From: Sacculina carcini
Lineage: Eukaryota > Arthropoda > Thecostraca > Sacculinidae
DNA: 64,000 nucleotides
Direction of reading: 5' to 3'
NCBI GenBank assembly: GCA_916048095.2
Contig: OU696581.1
Span: 3,073,445-3,137,444 of the forward strand
Shown here: positions 45,688 through 56,969 of the stretch, piece by piece
Position numbering within the stretch: position 1 is the stretch's first letter
Layout: each line of letters starts with the position of its first letter
Position numbers and translations under genes: made by a program
Notes under the pieces: model-generated
Seen by the model: the letters and a program-made list of their open reading frames with translations, nothing else
Databases searched by the model: none
Told to the model about the DNA's origin: nothing

Positions 45688-46369
45688 AACATACGGCTCA
45701 CATTGTGTTCTACAGAACCACCACATCCACATAATTAAAACCATCTTTAAAAACATGGGTTTTCTCAATGAAAAAAACCTAAACCACCGGACCCGGATGC
45801 ACTTTCAAACAGTCTCCTGATGTATTTATTGATAAGTATTTTTGTTTCTTATACTATTATCAAATTATCCTTGAAATAAGACACGTAAAGATGTACAAAA
45901 CATCAATTGAACTCATTTCTATGTACTAAAATCTAACATCCGATGACAATTGGGGCTAATTCTAAAAAAAACAAAAAACAAAAATGTTTTTTTTGCAAAA
46001 AACGCAAAAAAACGTTTTTTGCATCACTAGTCAGGCTATAGAGTAAAATCAGTCTATGTGTAGGTCTCGTTCAGTCCACTTGTGTATGTGTGTTATATTA
46101 ATATACGTGTGGGTCAAGACACATCTCAGATTCGCTCGCCGTCGCTTCGACACTACAAGCTGGAGTAGTAAGATGCAATATGTTCCAACTGCGAGAGCAT
46201 AATGGTTTTATCCTTGGCTAAAAAACGACAATATAAATTCGTGACATTGGTCTATGAAATGGCGATTTTTCTAAATATAAGCTTAATTTTTCAATAAGAT
46301 TATAAATTTTTCGCGCGCACACAAAAGTGTCCACATTCTAGAGATTGGGAACATGGTCATTCTTTATTC

Positions 46370-46431
46370 CTCAGCTACCCCCCCATCCCACCCCCAGTCT
46401 CCCCACCGGAAAAATCTTTGCGACGCCATTG
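46370..46431. mobile_element. Right-end fragment of CAGTGGCGGCGCCA-type MITE
   Basis: Ends with CCGGAAAAATCTTTGCGACG then CCATTG. This corresponds to the C-rich tract and terminal sequence of the complete copy ending at 14260, with several substitutions. The left part was not found. Confidence 0.55.
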
Positions 46432-46458
46432 GTATGCAGGGCTATTAGTGTCTGTCAC

Positions 46459-46812
46459 CATGGGCGTATATTTGTGTCGAGGCTCGTGGGGATGACATCC
46501 ATCATGTATTAGTATTCAAAGTTGACTCAGTCGGCCAATTGCGTTGGTATCCTCAACTATTTTCAGCCTATTCAATCACAACGCACCCACCCCAATGAAG
46601 GGTGCATTGCGTAATATAATTCTTCACATATTTATAACTTCTTGCATTTTTGGTCTTTTGTCATTTGCCTTCTATGCTGATTTTGATGATGATATACCCA
46701 ATGAACTGAACTCAGCAGAATTATCGGGGGGTATAATTGCATATTCATACCCCCCAGCCCATTTGTCGGGGGATATATATACCCCCCATACCCCCCAGGA
46801 TTCACGTCCATC
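46459..46812. mobile_element. hAT-like MITE, CATSGGCGTA family, copy 2
   Basis: Inverse orientation relative to 10601-10948. It starts CATGGGCGTATATTTGTG, ends with GGATTCACGTCCATC, and keeps the GGGGGGTATAATTGCATATT block. A perfect 8-bp duplication TCTGTCAC flanks it (46451-46458 and 46813-46820), confirming hAT-type insertion. Confidence 0.92.
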
Positions 46813-46956
46813 TCTGTCACACTGATGAAACATTGACTGTATATTGATATTTACAGAAAATAGTATGAGCAATTTGTTTCCGTTCGATTTTTCCGTTAGG
46901 TATTGTCATTTATGCGTGCATATGATTTGTATTCGTCTCATTTTGACTGAGCATTA

Positions 46957-47340
46957 CAGGGTGCCGTTCTATATATCGACTGGCTAGTGAGAATTTTCAG
47001 ACGATACAGGAAATTGTATGGATGAAAAAACTATGCAACTTGTACACATATATTTGATAAAGTGCACAAATACAGGATGATTCCTGGTGAATATATGCAA
47101 ATCCAGTACCTGTATTTGAAAGCCACCTCTAATTAAACGTCACTTTGATGACTTCATATTTGACAATACCTATAGCTGACTGTTTATATATGTTAATTTC
47201 TGATTAATTACTAATAATCACTGTTTTTTGTCAAATATATACGCATACGCTCCCTGGCTCATTTTCCATACATCAACCTTACAGTATCTTCCCAAAATTT
47301 TGATCAGATAGTCAAATAGACAAATAGAACGCCACCCTCT
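46957..47340. mobile_element. Tc1/pogo-like MITE, CCGTTCTAT family, copy 1
   Basis: The left end is CAGGGTGCCGTTCTATATATC and the reverse of the right end is AGAGGGTGGCGTTCTATTTG. A preceding TA (46955-46956) fits a TA target. The interior (GATACAGGAAATTGTATGGA and CACAAATACAGGATGATT) is homologous to 53034-53409. Confidence 0.65.
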
Positions 47341-47344
47341 TGCT

Positions 47345-48130
47345 TTCAAATGTTTTCAAGTACAAGCAGGTCGCTTCTGTGTTGGCGGTATTATCGGTAA
47401 TGCAATATGTTGGGAGAATTCTCGCGTGCTGCATTGCTTCGTCTGTGTGTGATTGCAATGTTATTTGTCCGCAATCGGCGTGTATATACCGATAGCAAGA
47501 CATTGGCTTAACCTGTGGGGAATTCCCCACTGGTGGGGAAGGGAAGAGTTGCCAAGTGGTAAGCTAAAGGTCGGACAGAAGGACAAATATTTGTGTTTTT
47601 ATCAATTCAAATTCGTTTATTTTTGTTTACATTCACCTCTTGACACATTTACTTTGATGTAGCAACTGAACTTATTGATTGTATCAGCGCTGCTGTGGAA
47701 AATGAAGAGATGGCTCATTAAGAAGCTCTACCACTGTGTGTTCTAAACGAAAAATACCCAGATAAAGATGTGCAGGTTTTTTTTCGCGCCGGTGATATAT
47801 GGCAATAGAACGTTGTGCTGCGTAAACAAGAACTCTACATACGGCCGAGCAATCCACACACAAAAAACCCCGTCCAACCGTGATAGAAGCACGAATCGAA
47901 CACACACACACACACACACACTCACACATTGACACGTTCATACAGATCATCATAATAGCATCATTACTGGAGCGAGTGGTTTTTGTCGACCTAATGGCTG
48001 TCTAGTCATCTCCGAATCATGACCATATTGAACATCCCTCTCTCTCTGTCTGTGTGCGTGTGCGTGTGCGTGTGCGTGTGTGTCTGCGCGTGATTGTGCA
48101 TATGTATGACTCTTGTGCTTGTGTGTCTGA
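47345..48130. other. Non-genic stretch
   Basis: No exon recognised. A small palindrome TGGGGAATTCCCCA lies at 47516-47529 and a CA tract near 47900-47922. Confidence 0.4.
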
Positions 48131-48135
48131 GGTGT

Positions 48136-48136
<1 letters not shown>

Positions 48137-48183
<47 letters not shown>

Positions 48184-48200
48184 GTGTGTGTGTGTGTGTG
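48137..48200. repeat. (TG)n microsatellite
   Basis: TG tract with one CG interruption near 48180. Confidence 0.95.
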
Positions 48201-48895
48201 AACGTTTTTGAGACTTTCGGGTGAAAGGCGTGTGTGTCGTGTGTGTGTGTCATGCTTAAGAATAGAACTACAGCTTTGTGAATGACGTTGTGCGGGCATT
48301 TTTATACAAGCAAATCGTCGGGTGATTGAATGTTAGCCGCTTGCCGTCCATCTATTAGCTATTAGCTTTTAGCTATCGACAGTAGCTACTGCATATTACC
48401 AGGCCAGCCACTCTACGAGCCGGATTGATGAACTGCGTTGATGTCAACCCGTATGACCTCACCGTCATCCTTGTCGTTCACTAATACATGCATTATCCTG
48501 CATCATGTCACTGCAACATTGCTCTGCAACATTTTTCTGCTCTGCACGCTTTGAATTGGTCGCTATATATGAACTTTTGGAGACGTGCGTGTGTGTGCGT
48601 GTGTGCGACATCAGTTGATTAGATTGGAATTGATTTTGTCAGCGCACGCTCATTCTCCTGCAATACTTGTCATCTGCAATAGAGGCAGCAATGGGGCCGT
48701 TGCAAGAGTATGCCACGAGCGACTGCATATGAGCTTGCATGTCAAAAACCTCTAATCCTGGGCGATATTAGACAACATCGAGGCCTAATTGTAAATATGA
48801 CGTCCAAATTCAATATGCGGACAGATAATCGGAAATCCGTCAGTACAAAATTGAAAGCAGAAACGAAAGATCGTACAAATGCAAATTTAGTGGCG

Positions 48896-49175
48896 CATTA
48901 TTATTATTAGTAATTATATTATTTTTTATATTATTATTATTACAGGCAAGTCCAGTAGCATGGGAAGAGTGCAGTAGTACTATTACCACCCTGCTGTGAC
49001 ACCATATACCGGAAGCGCCCAAAAGATGTAGAGAAAAAGATAATTTGAAAAGTATATAATTCTTCTTTTCTGAAGTAAATAATTCTGATAAATAATGGAT
49101 TATATTCCATCCGATAACACTCCATAATGTCACTCCGACCACACTCCTCAATAAATAACAGCAATTAACAATAAA
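48896..49175 (-). mobile_element. Dispersed non-LTR-type repeat with (TAA)n tail, copy 1
   Basis: On the minus strand: GTGACATTATGGAGTGTTAT, then an A-rich region, GGGCGCTTCCGGTATATGG, GTGGTAATAGTA and CCCATGCTACTGGACTTGCC, then a tail of TAATAATAATA. The same arrangement occurs at 56970-57215. A 3' trinucleotide tail suggests retrotransposition (SINE or LINE 3' end). No family name assigned. Confidence 0.7.
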
Positions 49176-49760
49176 TATATGTGTGATTCAATAAATGACA
49201 ACCAATAATAAATATTAATAAATAAGTAAAAACATATCAATCAACAGGTAAATAAAATAAAACACATTGAAAGTAAAAATGAACTGTAGAATGACTGGGT
49301 GAATGATCTATAAGAAAAAGAGATTCAAATCTTATCATTTCCTTTTGCAGCGTTCACTTCGGTTCTTGTTGTCAATTTTGATCAATTCGAATTTTCGCTT
49401 ACTCATCTCTCGCGCCAGAATATATTATTTTTGTAGACTAATTTTCTTGCACAGACACATACAGAGAGAGTGTGTGTGTGCGTTTGTATGTCTCTGTGTG
49501 TGTGTGTATATGTTCTTGTGTGTGTGTGTGTGTGTGTGTATATGTTCTTGTGTATGCGTGTGTGTGTGTATTTATTAGAGTATAGTCATTCGGGGCAAAT
49601 GACGATCGTTTTCATTAACATCTAACCAGCGCTTATACTAATGACGATAGCAAAACATACTAAGTACCACATAGTGTGTTGGTACACTGTGCTTCTATCC
49701 CCGTATTGAAAGCTTTTGAAAATTTTGTTTTTTTAAATAGAGATCGAATTTAGTGGTGCG

Positions 49761-49793
49761 ATCGTCATTTACCCCAGTGGGGTAAATGACGAT
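49761..49793. repeat. Perfect inverted repeat, 16-bp arms
   Basis: ATCGTCATTTACCCCA, spacer G, then its exact reverse complement. It is made of two facing copies of the terminal motif of the surrounding transposon. Confidence 0.95.
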
Positions 49794-50502
49794 TTTCGTA
49801 GGGTAATTAACGATCGATCCGTAATTCGTTAATTTGAAGGTAATTTGACATTCTAGATGATAGATAAAGACAGAAATTATCAACTAAATATATTCAAACT
49901 AAAAACAAAGATGAACTAGCTCACATTACAATGCTAGCTTACTTAGCCTGGCCTTAAGGATGATACATGATACACTCTACGAAAAGAAGTGTTTTCTTCC
50001 GTTATAGCATGGCTTCAATGCCATCTCTCAGCAGGTCTTCCAGAGATAACTCACTGGATGTATTTGCTTCAGTTATTGCGACACTGTTGAGTCCGAGTCC
50101 TCATCATCCCCTTTCGACTTTCTCTTTTTCACTTTTGCCTTTTTCTTTGGTTATTCCTTGCTAGACTTCTCAGTTTGAGTAGGAGCTCCCTACTTGCGAA
50201 GTCTTGTCTTAGACTTGTTCATCTCTGCAATCTTTTGGTGGCAATTCTCATCAGTTATAACAGCTCATGGAAATGACTCTCCTCTTTTTTGTGAGGGGGT
50301 CGCACGACGTCCTCTGGAGTGTAGGACAGTCTCTATGCAAGCCAAGTGAAGTTGTTTGCATGACCGCCGCGGTATTCTAGTCGACTATGGCTCCTGGTGG
50401 GCTTCGCGAAGTACATTTCCTCGAAGTAATGCAAGACGTCGTCGCACGTGGTGCACCACGGGGCAATTGACGATCGCTATAGGGGTAAATAGAAATCGGG
50501 GA

Positions 50503-50587
50503 TGGGGCATATTACGATCGGTGTGGGGCAATTGACGATCGCTACACTGATCGTCAATTACCCCCACACCGATCGTAATATGCCCCA
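50503..50587. repeat. Long near-perfect palindrome, about 40-bp arms
   Basis: The left arm begins TGGGGCATATTACGATCGGT and continues GTGGGGCAATTGACGATC. The right arm is its reverse complement apart from one small difference in the G run. A loop of about 6-8 nt (CTACAC core) separates the arms. It is composed of head-to-head transposon end motifs. Confidence 0.95.
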
Positions 50588-51142
50588 CTTTCAGAATGAT
50601 GTGGTGTCCTTAATACTTGCATATAAATGCTATGGAAGAGATAGCTATAGCCAATTGCCCCAGTTTCTTGAAGCGATCGCGAATTACCCCCAAAATTTGT
50701 CCATGTGGTTAATTATGACAAATTTTCTGAAACATTGCAAATGTTTTGTGCAACATGTTTTGAAAGGTTTTGGGAGAAATTGTGTCACACATTCATTTTT
50801 TAACGTAGAAAGACGATTCATACACTGAAATGACCGCAAACGATTGCTCTAATAGTTTATCCACTCATTTCTCGTACATAGCGATTTCAACTCTCCTAAG
50901 GTCAAAATCATTTTTTACCCCCAAAATAACCAAATCGCCATTTGCCCCAAATGACTATATGCGTGTGTGTATGTACGTGTGTGTCTTAACGATTTTCCTG
51001 TGGCCACACACACACACACATACACACACATATACACACACGTATTCACATGTCTGATGCCATATACAGCAGTCGCCATCGTTTCTCCAAGTCAATTAAG
51101 GCATTTTCCAATAATTCCCTGACAAAAGCGCATACGCACAAG

Positions 51143-51153
51143 TACACACACAC

Positions 51154-51220
<67 letters not shown>
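51143..51220. repeat. (CA)n microsatellite
   Basis: CA tract of about 78 bp with one CG interruption. Further TG/CA tracts at 51489-51550 and 51636-51678. Confidence 0.95.
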
Positions 51221-51221
<1 letters not shown>

Positions 51222-51966
51222 TTAAATATAGATGTATAAATACATGGCAGACAGGAACAAGGCTGCTGGGAGTGGTTGGATTAAATGGGACGGAAGGGAT
51301 AGCAGAGGTCATAACAGGAAATTTGAAGAAACAAAAACAGGCACAGGAGTAATTTTAATAAAAATAGCTTTCGTTATAGACGTATAGATGAGTGGAATTG
51401 TTTAAGTAATAACACCGTAATAAGAATGGCCGTAAATACAAGCTCTTGTAGAAGAGAAGTCGACAAGAGAAGTGATGGAGACGGGACAACGTGTGTGTGT
51501 GTGTGTGTGTGTGTGTACTCACTCACACACAGACACACACACACACATACACACGTGAACACATTCATACACCGACCGCGCACCACCCAAGAATGTACAG
51601 CTCAACATATCTGTGCACTATGTCTGTGTGATAGCGTGTATGTGTGTGTGTATGCGCGCGCGTGTGTGGGTGTGTGTAGATGCTTGGGTGTCTGCGTCAC
51701 ACAGTGTCAGTAGCGTAGCGTTGGTCGCAGTAGTAGTTTGTGGCTACGCGTGCGTGTGTCCCTTGTTTGGGCTGCTTTTGTGAGCTTGTGTGTGTGTTAA
51801 TCGTTATTGTCGAATTCGCCTTGTGGCGGTGCTTTTTATACGGACGTCCACATTCGCTATGCTCTCAACGGCCTTGTGAATCACACCCTCCTACGACGCT
51901 ATGCAGTGCCGCTGTCCCACGCGCCACTACGCTGAGGTCATGTCATGAGCTTGACGGTTATGCGCC

Positions 51967-52343
51967 ATGCTGTCCATGTGCTTGTGCTTGTGGCGGGTGT
52001 GGACGGTGGGCTTTTGGCCGCTGCCGACTCCGCAGTCTCCGCAACTGGCGCAGCAGTCACTTGCTCGCCGTCCGTCGTCGGCCGCTAACGGGCCAACGTC
52101 GAGGGTTTGTCAGCGTCGCTCGGCCGAATCGCTACTTGCGCAGCAGCGACAGCAGATGAGACGCCACACGGCCGACAGCCACCAGCATCGACTGATCATA
52201 CGACGACTTCGCGTCTCGTCGTCCAGTGTCGATGTGATCGCTTGCTCTTCGTCGTCGAATTCGACGGGTGGAAAGCGACGCAGCGACGGTGCCGTCTATC
52301 CGCCCATGGTGGAATATCGACGCCATTGTCGTCACGAGTGCAG
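51967..52343 (+). CDS. Candidate second alternative 5' exon of PDE4 (dunce)
   Basis: A CpG-rich open segment (51967-52494 on the plus strand) with coding-like composition. It begins at ATG 51967 and encodes a Ser/Arg/Gln-rich peptide (AQQRQQMRRHTADSHQHR, VSSSSVDVIACSSSSNST, MVEYRRHCRHEC). A GT donor candidate at 52344 (TGCAG|GTGGTG) leaves a two-base remainder compatible with the UCR1 exon at 58565 (junction codon AGT, Ser). Long PDE4 isoforms have low-complexity N-termini of this kind. No homology is recognised, the donor is not strong, and the ATG choice is arbitrary, so this is a hypothesis. The GC-rich leader 51700-51960 could be the matching promoter and 5'UTR. Confidence 0.35.
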
Positions 52344-53033
52344 GTGGTGTGACAGCAGATATTGTCTCGCATTAGACCGGCCATTTGGGTCGTCGACCAT
52401 TTGTCATTGTTTCGTCTGCGGACGCACCAACACACACACACACAACACACACGTGCACGTATGCACACACGCAAACACGCCCTGGCACTCGTAGCGATTT
52501 GGTTACTGCTGTGTGATTGATGTGTGGAGCTGTGCAAATGTGCATGACAGAGATAGAGAGAGAGAGAGAGAGGTAGCGAGATAATGGAAAAATGCGGGAT
52601 TGGGAGTGGTCGGGCAGAGGTTGTGAGTGTGGCGGTCATAGAGTAGAAGAAGACATAATGATGTGAGTGGTCTTTGGTTTCTGGTTAATCCCAACGGCGG
52701 TGTCAACTTACCTAATGCACGTAATTGTGTGCGTGTGTGCATGTGTATGTGTGTACAAGGTTGCCTGGCGTTTGGTACAGAGCAATTTCATATTAATCAC
52801 ATTGGCGCCTCCACGATACGATCCAGCTCACTGGGATGACGCACCAGGGGAGAGTTGATTTGTAATCACCTCGTATCGTGTTTCCTTTTCGCTACCCGCA
52901 AGCCTGTTTAACCAACGATAGCGAATGATAGTAAATCAGTGGTTGTCCAGCTTTTGTTACATTGCGTCAATATCTATAGGACATGCGACAATTTCAATGT
53001 TGATTTACTTCCCATTGCCTTGAAGGGAATGTA

Positions 53034-53409
53034 CCGTAAAACCTTTATGTAAGCGGCATACCATCCTATTTTTTAAATCTTCCCCCGTAGTGCCGTTCAA
53101 TTAGAGGGTTCCGTTCTATTTTTCCACCAGCTGGCCAGAATTTGGAGCAGATGCAGTATATATTTTATAGATGAAAATAGAACCAGGTAACGCATGCGTA
53201 TTCATTTACCAAATGACACAAATACAAGGTTATTACCGATAATTAATCACAAATTCACTATTAAAAATCAATCAGTCATAGCTATAGACAAAAGCGAAGA
53301 TTTCATCAAAACTGGCGAGGTTAGAGATCTGATCTGAATCGATTAGATGTTCCGTTCTATTAGATGGTGCCGTTCAAACAGAGGCTCCGGTCAGGTAGAT
53401 GTTTTACGT
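53034..53409. mobile_element. Tc1/pogo-like MITE, CCGTTCTAT family, copy 2
   Basis: The left end is CCGTAAAACCTTTATGTAAG after TA, and the reverse of the right end is ACGTAAAACATCTACCTGAC after TA. Interior motifs GTTCCGTTCTATT and GTGCCGTTCAA repeat near both ends. The central part (GATGCAGTATATATTTTATA and CACAAATACAAGGTTATT) matches 46957-47340. No ORF. Confidence 0.72.
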
Positions 53410-53419
53410 TACATCCTCA

Positions 53420-54153
53420 ATCCAAGAACGTAATACGACTCCACAGGTGAGATTTTTATACCGGCCGGTTGAGCTTGTAGAAGCAGTTATCTGACCTTGC
53501 TAGGTGTAACATCCTTCAACATGTGGCTTATTGGCATGAGGCGTGAGCCAATTGAGACACGCGGGGGCACGCACGCGCTCGTTGGAATTGGCACCGATCG
53601 CTATCGGTGATGTTTGGCTTGGCTGACGCTTCAACAAACGCGTGTTCGTCTTTTTCTGCAGAAAACACTGAGCACATTCTCTTGTTGTTTTAGGACTGAA
53701 GCGGGCCGCTGCTGTGCACATTCAGTGGTCTTCAACCTGTGGCTGGTCGATCATTTGACCAGCTCATTTGTTACTGATATATGCTGAAACAACCACTAAC
53801 TCTCGATTCATCTAGATTCCTTGTTTAATAAATACGTTATTCGAATAGATTTCTACGACATCCGCTATTAAATTTCAGCAGGATTATTTGCCGAGACAGG
53901 GTATGTGAAAGTGCACCTCATTTCTGGAGTAATCGACCTGATAAGTTTATTTAGCTCGACCTGATTTGGAATGTGGACAAACTGTGACTTTGGCAATGTT
54001 TGTGTGTTTGAACACAGTGATTGATAAGCGGAATGAAATACAATGACAGGTTGGCATTATGGGCTAGCAAAGCCCGAATATCAATCCAGATATCGACCTA
54101 GCGGCCTAGGCCACCTAAACGGCCATCCAACTAGGCTATGGACTGTATAGAGC

Positions 54154-54155
<2 letters not shown>
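53420..54155. other. Non-genic stretch
   Basis: No gene or transposon terminus recognised. Confidence 0.4.

Positions 54156-54157
<2 letters not shown>

Positions 54158-54242
<85 letters not shown>
54158..54242. repeat. (TA)n(TG)n microsatellite
   Basis: 63 bp of TA (54158-54220) followed by 22 bp of GT. Confidence 0.97.
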
Positions 54243-55064
54243 ACTTGTTTGGTAGGCCTCATTAGCTAGACCTTTATGTGCATGTGTCCCAGAACCAATT
54301 TAGCTTCTATGGCGGCGCGAATGCTGGTGCTTATGCAGAATTGTTGTGCAAATTCTGCTCATTATTTGTAAGCGTAATCATATATCCGCATATATATTTA
54401 TGTGTGTGGGTGTGTATGTGTGTATATCTGTGTGTAAGGGCTCGTGGTAGACTTTTACCTGTGTTTACATTATTTGACTGACCCACTTACGACACAGCTT
54501 GATATGGTCGCCTTTTTTTCGGAAATTCAACTAGTATCAAGTTGCAGTAGATGCATTGTTTCATGCTGATTCTGAAAATGTATGTCTTATTGCAACTAAT
54601 TAGAAAACGTTTCCCTGAAATCAAGTTGAAATTTGCATAACTTTTCAGTTATATTGCGCCAGCGTGTAGTGTTTAATTAACTGCTTGGATTTTAAAATTG
54701 TTTTCGAATCATAATTGAAGATAGTTTGAAAAAGATGCAGTTTTGCCTGCAAATTTGCAAAATATATATTTAAATTTCAATAAAGCTATTACATTTGTGG
54801 AAAAAAATCAGCTGAAAACGCTTGATGAACTGTCTTGGTGGCTTTTTCCCCACAGTATTGATGGTATAAGGCTGCTGATACAAAATAATTTTTACTTCTG
54901 GCTCTAGTAGGTGACTGATAACATGAAGCAACCCATTAGCAAGAGCTGCACCAATGCTTGAGGAGCATCTGGATCTGATGATCTTCACAAAGAACCTCGG
55001 GATGTTCAGAAGTTCGTAATGTTTAGGATCATCAAAATTCTGCCATAATATATACACTTATGGA

Positions 55065-55480
55065 ATCTACGTCAATAATTGCACCTATCGTGCACCAAAA
55101 AATAATCTAATTCATATTTAGCACAATATAAGACCTGATGTAAAATATCCTGTTCGCGCATGCTGTATTTCGAGAAAAAGCGCATTTTCTACTGCATTTC
55201 CGGAAGACGTTATTGCAATAGCGGCAATATAATATATATTTTCGAAATATAAGTGAAGAACTGCACCTATCGTGTGCTAAAAATAATCAAATTAATTTTT
55301 GATTTGATATTAGACCTAGTGTAAAATACCCTCCGCGCACTCTGACTTACTAGAAAAGATGCAATATTCAAACGCCTTTCCGGAAAACGTTTTTGCTATA
55401 ATTGCAATATAATAAATATTTTCGAAATCTACGCAAAAAACTGCCTCTGCCGCAACTTGACACTAACATTAACTTAAAAA
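55065..55480 (+). repeat. 180-bp tandem repeat, about 2.3 copies
   Basis: CTGCACCTATCGTG-type blocks at about 55080, 55260 and 55440 (the last as CTGCCTCTGCCG) define a period of 180-181 bp. Each unit also has ATTAGACCT/ATAAGACCT, TTTCCGGAARACGT and ATTTTCGAAATCTACG. The 180-bp length is satellite- or nucleosome-like. Confidence 0.88.
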
Positions 55481-55708
55481 TCGACCCAATATAATGTGTG
55501 TGTGTGTGGGTGTGTCGGTGCCAAGACTGCTCGAGGGTTAGTTCAGTACATCCCCGGTATAGACACGACTTTCGGAAGATGTATTGCATAACGATGCCCC
55601 ATGTGGTCGTGTGCGCTGATTGATGACCTTCAGATCAACGCACTTGGCGTGCATAAGTCGTGTTTGATTGGGTAATATCCCAGATATGTGAGCATACATT
55701 ATAACATA

Positions 55709-56494
55709 CAGTCTGCCCTCCAAATGGCGCACTCGAAGGGACCGAGAAAAAATTCCGCTACTTGGACATTTCCGATATTTGGAGGTGTGCTCTGCAACAA
55801 TGATTATCAACCCTTTTTTACTGTGAATCGTTGATTTTCAATATTCCCTTGTTATTTACTACTTTACATTTTTCTCATATGATTCTATCAGAAATTTTAA
55901 TTATCCCAGAAAATTATTCAGCTGTGTGACGTTCTGCTCTGGACGCCATGATTCTGGTATGCTGCAGCTTGCATGAAATACCCGTTTCATCAATGTTGGA
56001 CACATAATAAGTCTCTGATGATTTAGTAATCGGAATTTCCAATGCTGTAGGAAGATCTAAATTCCTGCATGATTCGTTTGTGTGATTTTCACCAGTCTGG
56101 GGTTCTAGGCTGCTACCTTGTTTGCCTATGACTGATAGTAAGCCTGTGCATATGCCTATGTCTAGAGTCGGTCCTAATAAATCACTCGTTTATACTAATC
56201 AGCTTGCAACAGTCAACTATTGTCAGTCGACAAGCTGAAGTCAATATATTACATACATCTTCTATTTATGAATCACACAGACCTCCGTTTTCCGCTATTT
56301 GGAGTTGTGATATATGAGTGGGGACCAATGGATCATTCCGCTATTTGGAGGTTTCCGCTATTCGGAGGTGTAAATTCCGCTATTTAGAGGTGAAATGAAC
56401 ACGTATTCGATTGGCTTTTAATCGGGACCGAGGAAGAATTCCGCTATTTGGAGGATTTCGCTTTTTGGAGGTCCGCTATCTGGAGAGTGCTGTG
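55709..56494. mobile_element. Pogo-like MITE, CCGCTATTTGGAGG motif family
   Basis: The left end after TA is CAGTCTGCCCTCCAAATGGC and the reverse of the right end after TA is CACAGCACTCTCCAGATAGC. The motif TTCCGCTATTTGGAGG occurs at least seven times, in clusters near both ends. 786 bp, no convincing ORF. Confidence 0.82.
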
Positions 56495-56969
56495 TATATG
56501 GTTTGGTATATTTCAAACGTTTTCCTATAACCGTTTGTATTTTCTATTTCTCGTTGCTGTGAAAGACATTGCCGATTAGATTTAAAAGTCAGTTTGTTTT
56601 ATTGGTATTTTTCGAGGACTGATTTTGAACGGTGTTGGCAATTTCCGCTACTGTTGACTTCCGCCATTTTCATCCTTGAAGAAAATTGACTACACTTCAT
56701 GGCATGTCGACGGTTTAATTGTTTGTACCATAATGTTGAGTTATTCTCCGTCTGTTACATAGTGACTTGCTTGAAAATTTGCTAATTTTGCAGTTGTCTG
56801 ATTCAGTATGCGCAAAAAGTGTATGATTATGTAAAAGCTATTCCCGTTTTTGTCCAATCCGAAACCTGCGACGGATGACTTTTGTGAATAATGCCTATGT
56901 AGTTGGATTTTTTCTCTAAGGGAAAAATGCTCTTAATCAATCGGTATATTCTGGTATTTATCTTATTTG

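Larger units (their letters stand above)
36083..46029. mobile_element. hAT-like element containing two nested Gypsy elements
   Basis: Ends are TAGAGATGC (36083) and, reversed from the right, TAGTGATGC (46029). Both are followed by A/T-run sequence containing ACGTTTTTT. A perfect 8-bp target duplication GTCAGGCT flanks it (36075-36082 and 46030-46037), the hAT signature, although the ends lie almost 10 kb apart. Most of the length is two LTR retrotransposons, one inside the other. The remaining arms (about 0.5 kb left, 0.4 kb right) show no transposase, so the original element was probably a short non-autonomous copy. Confidence 0.82.
49581..50959. mobile_element. Pogo-like transposon, GGGGCAAATGACGATCG motif family
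   Basis: Inverted ends: left TATAGTCATTCGGGGCAAAT then GACGAT; reverse of right TATAGTCATTTGGGGCAAAT then GGCGAT. TA at both edges fits a pogo/Tc1 target. The GGGGYAAWTGACGATCG motif recurs inside at about 49761-49793 (palindromic), 49799, 50459 and 50503-50587 (long palindrome), and more weakly at 50650-50690. The minus strand of 49960-50290 gives a Lys-rich, then Asp/Ser-rich frame-shifted coding remnant (KKKAKVKKRKSKGDDEDSD-like), as at the C-terminus of pogo/Tigger transposases. Confidence 0.8.
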
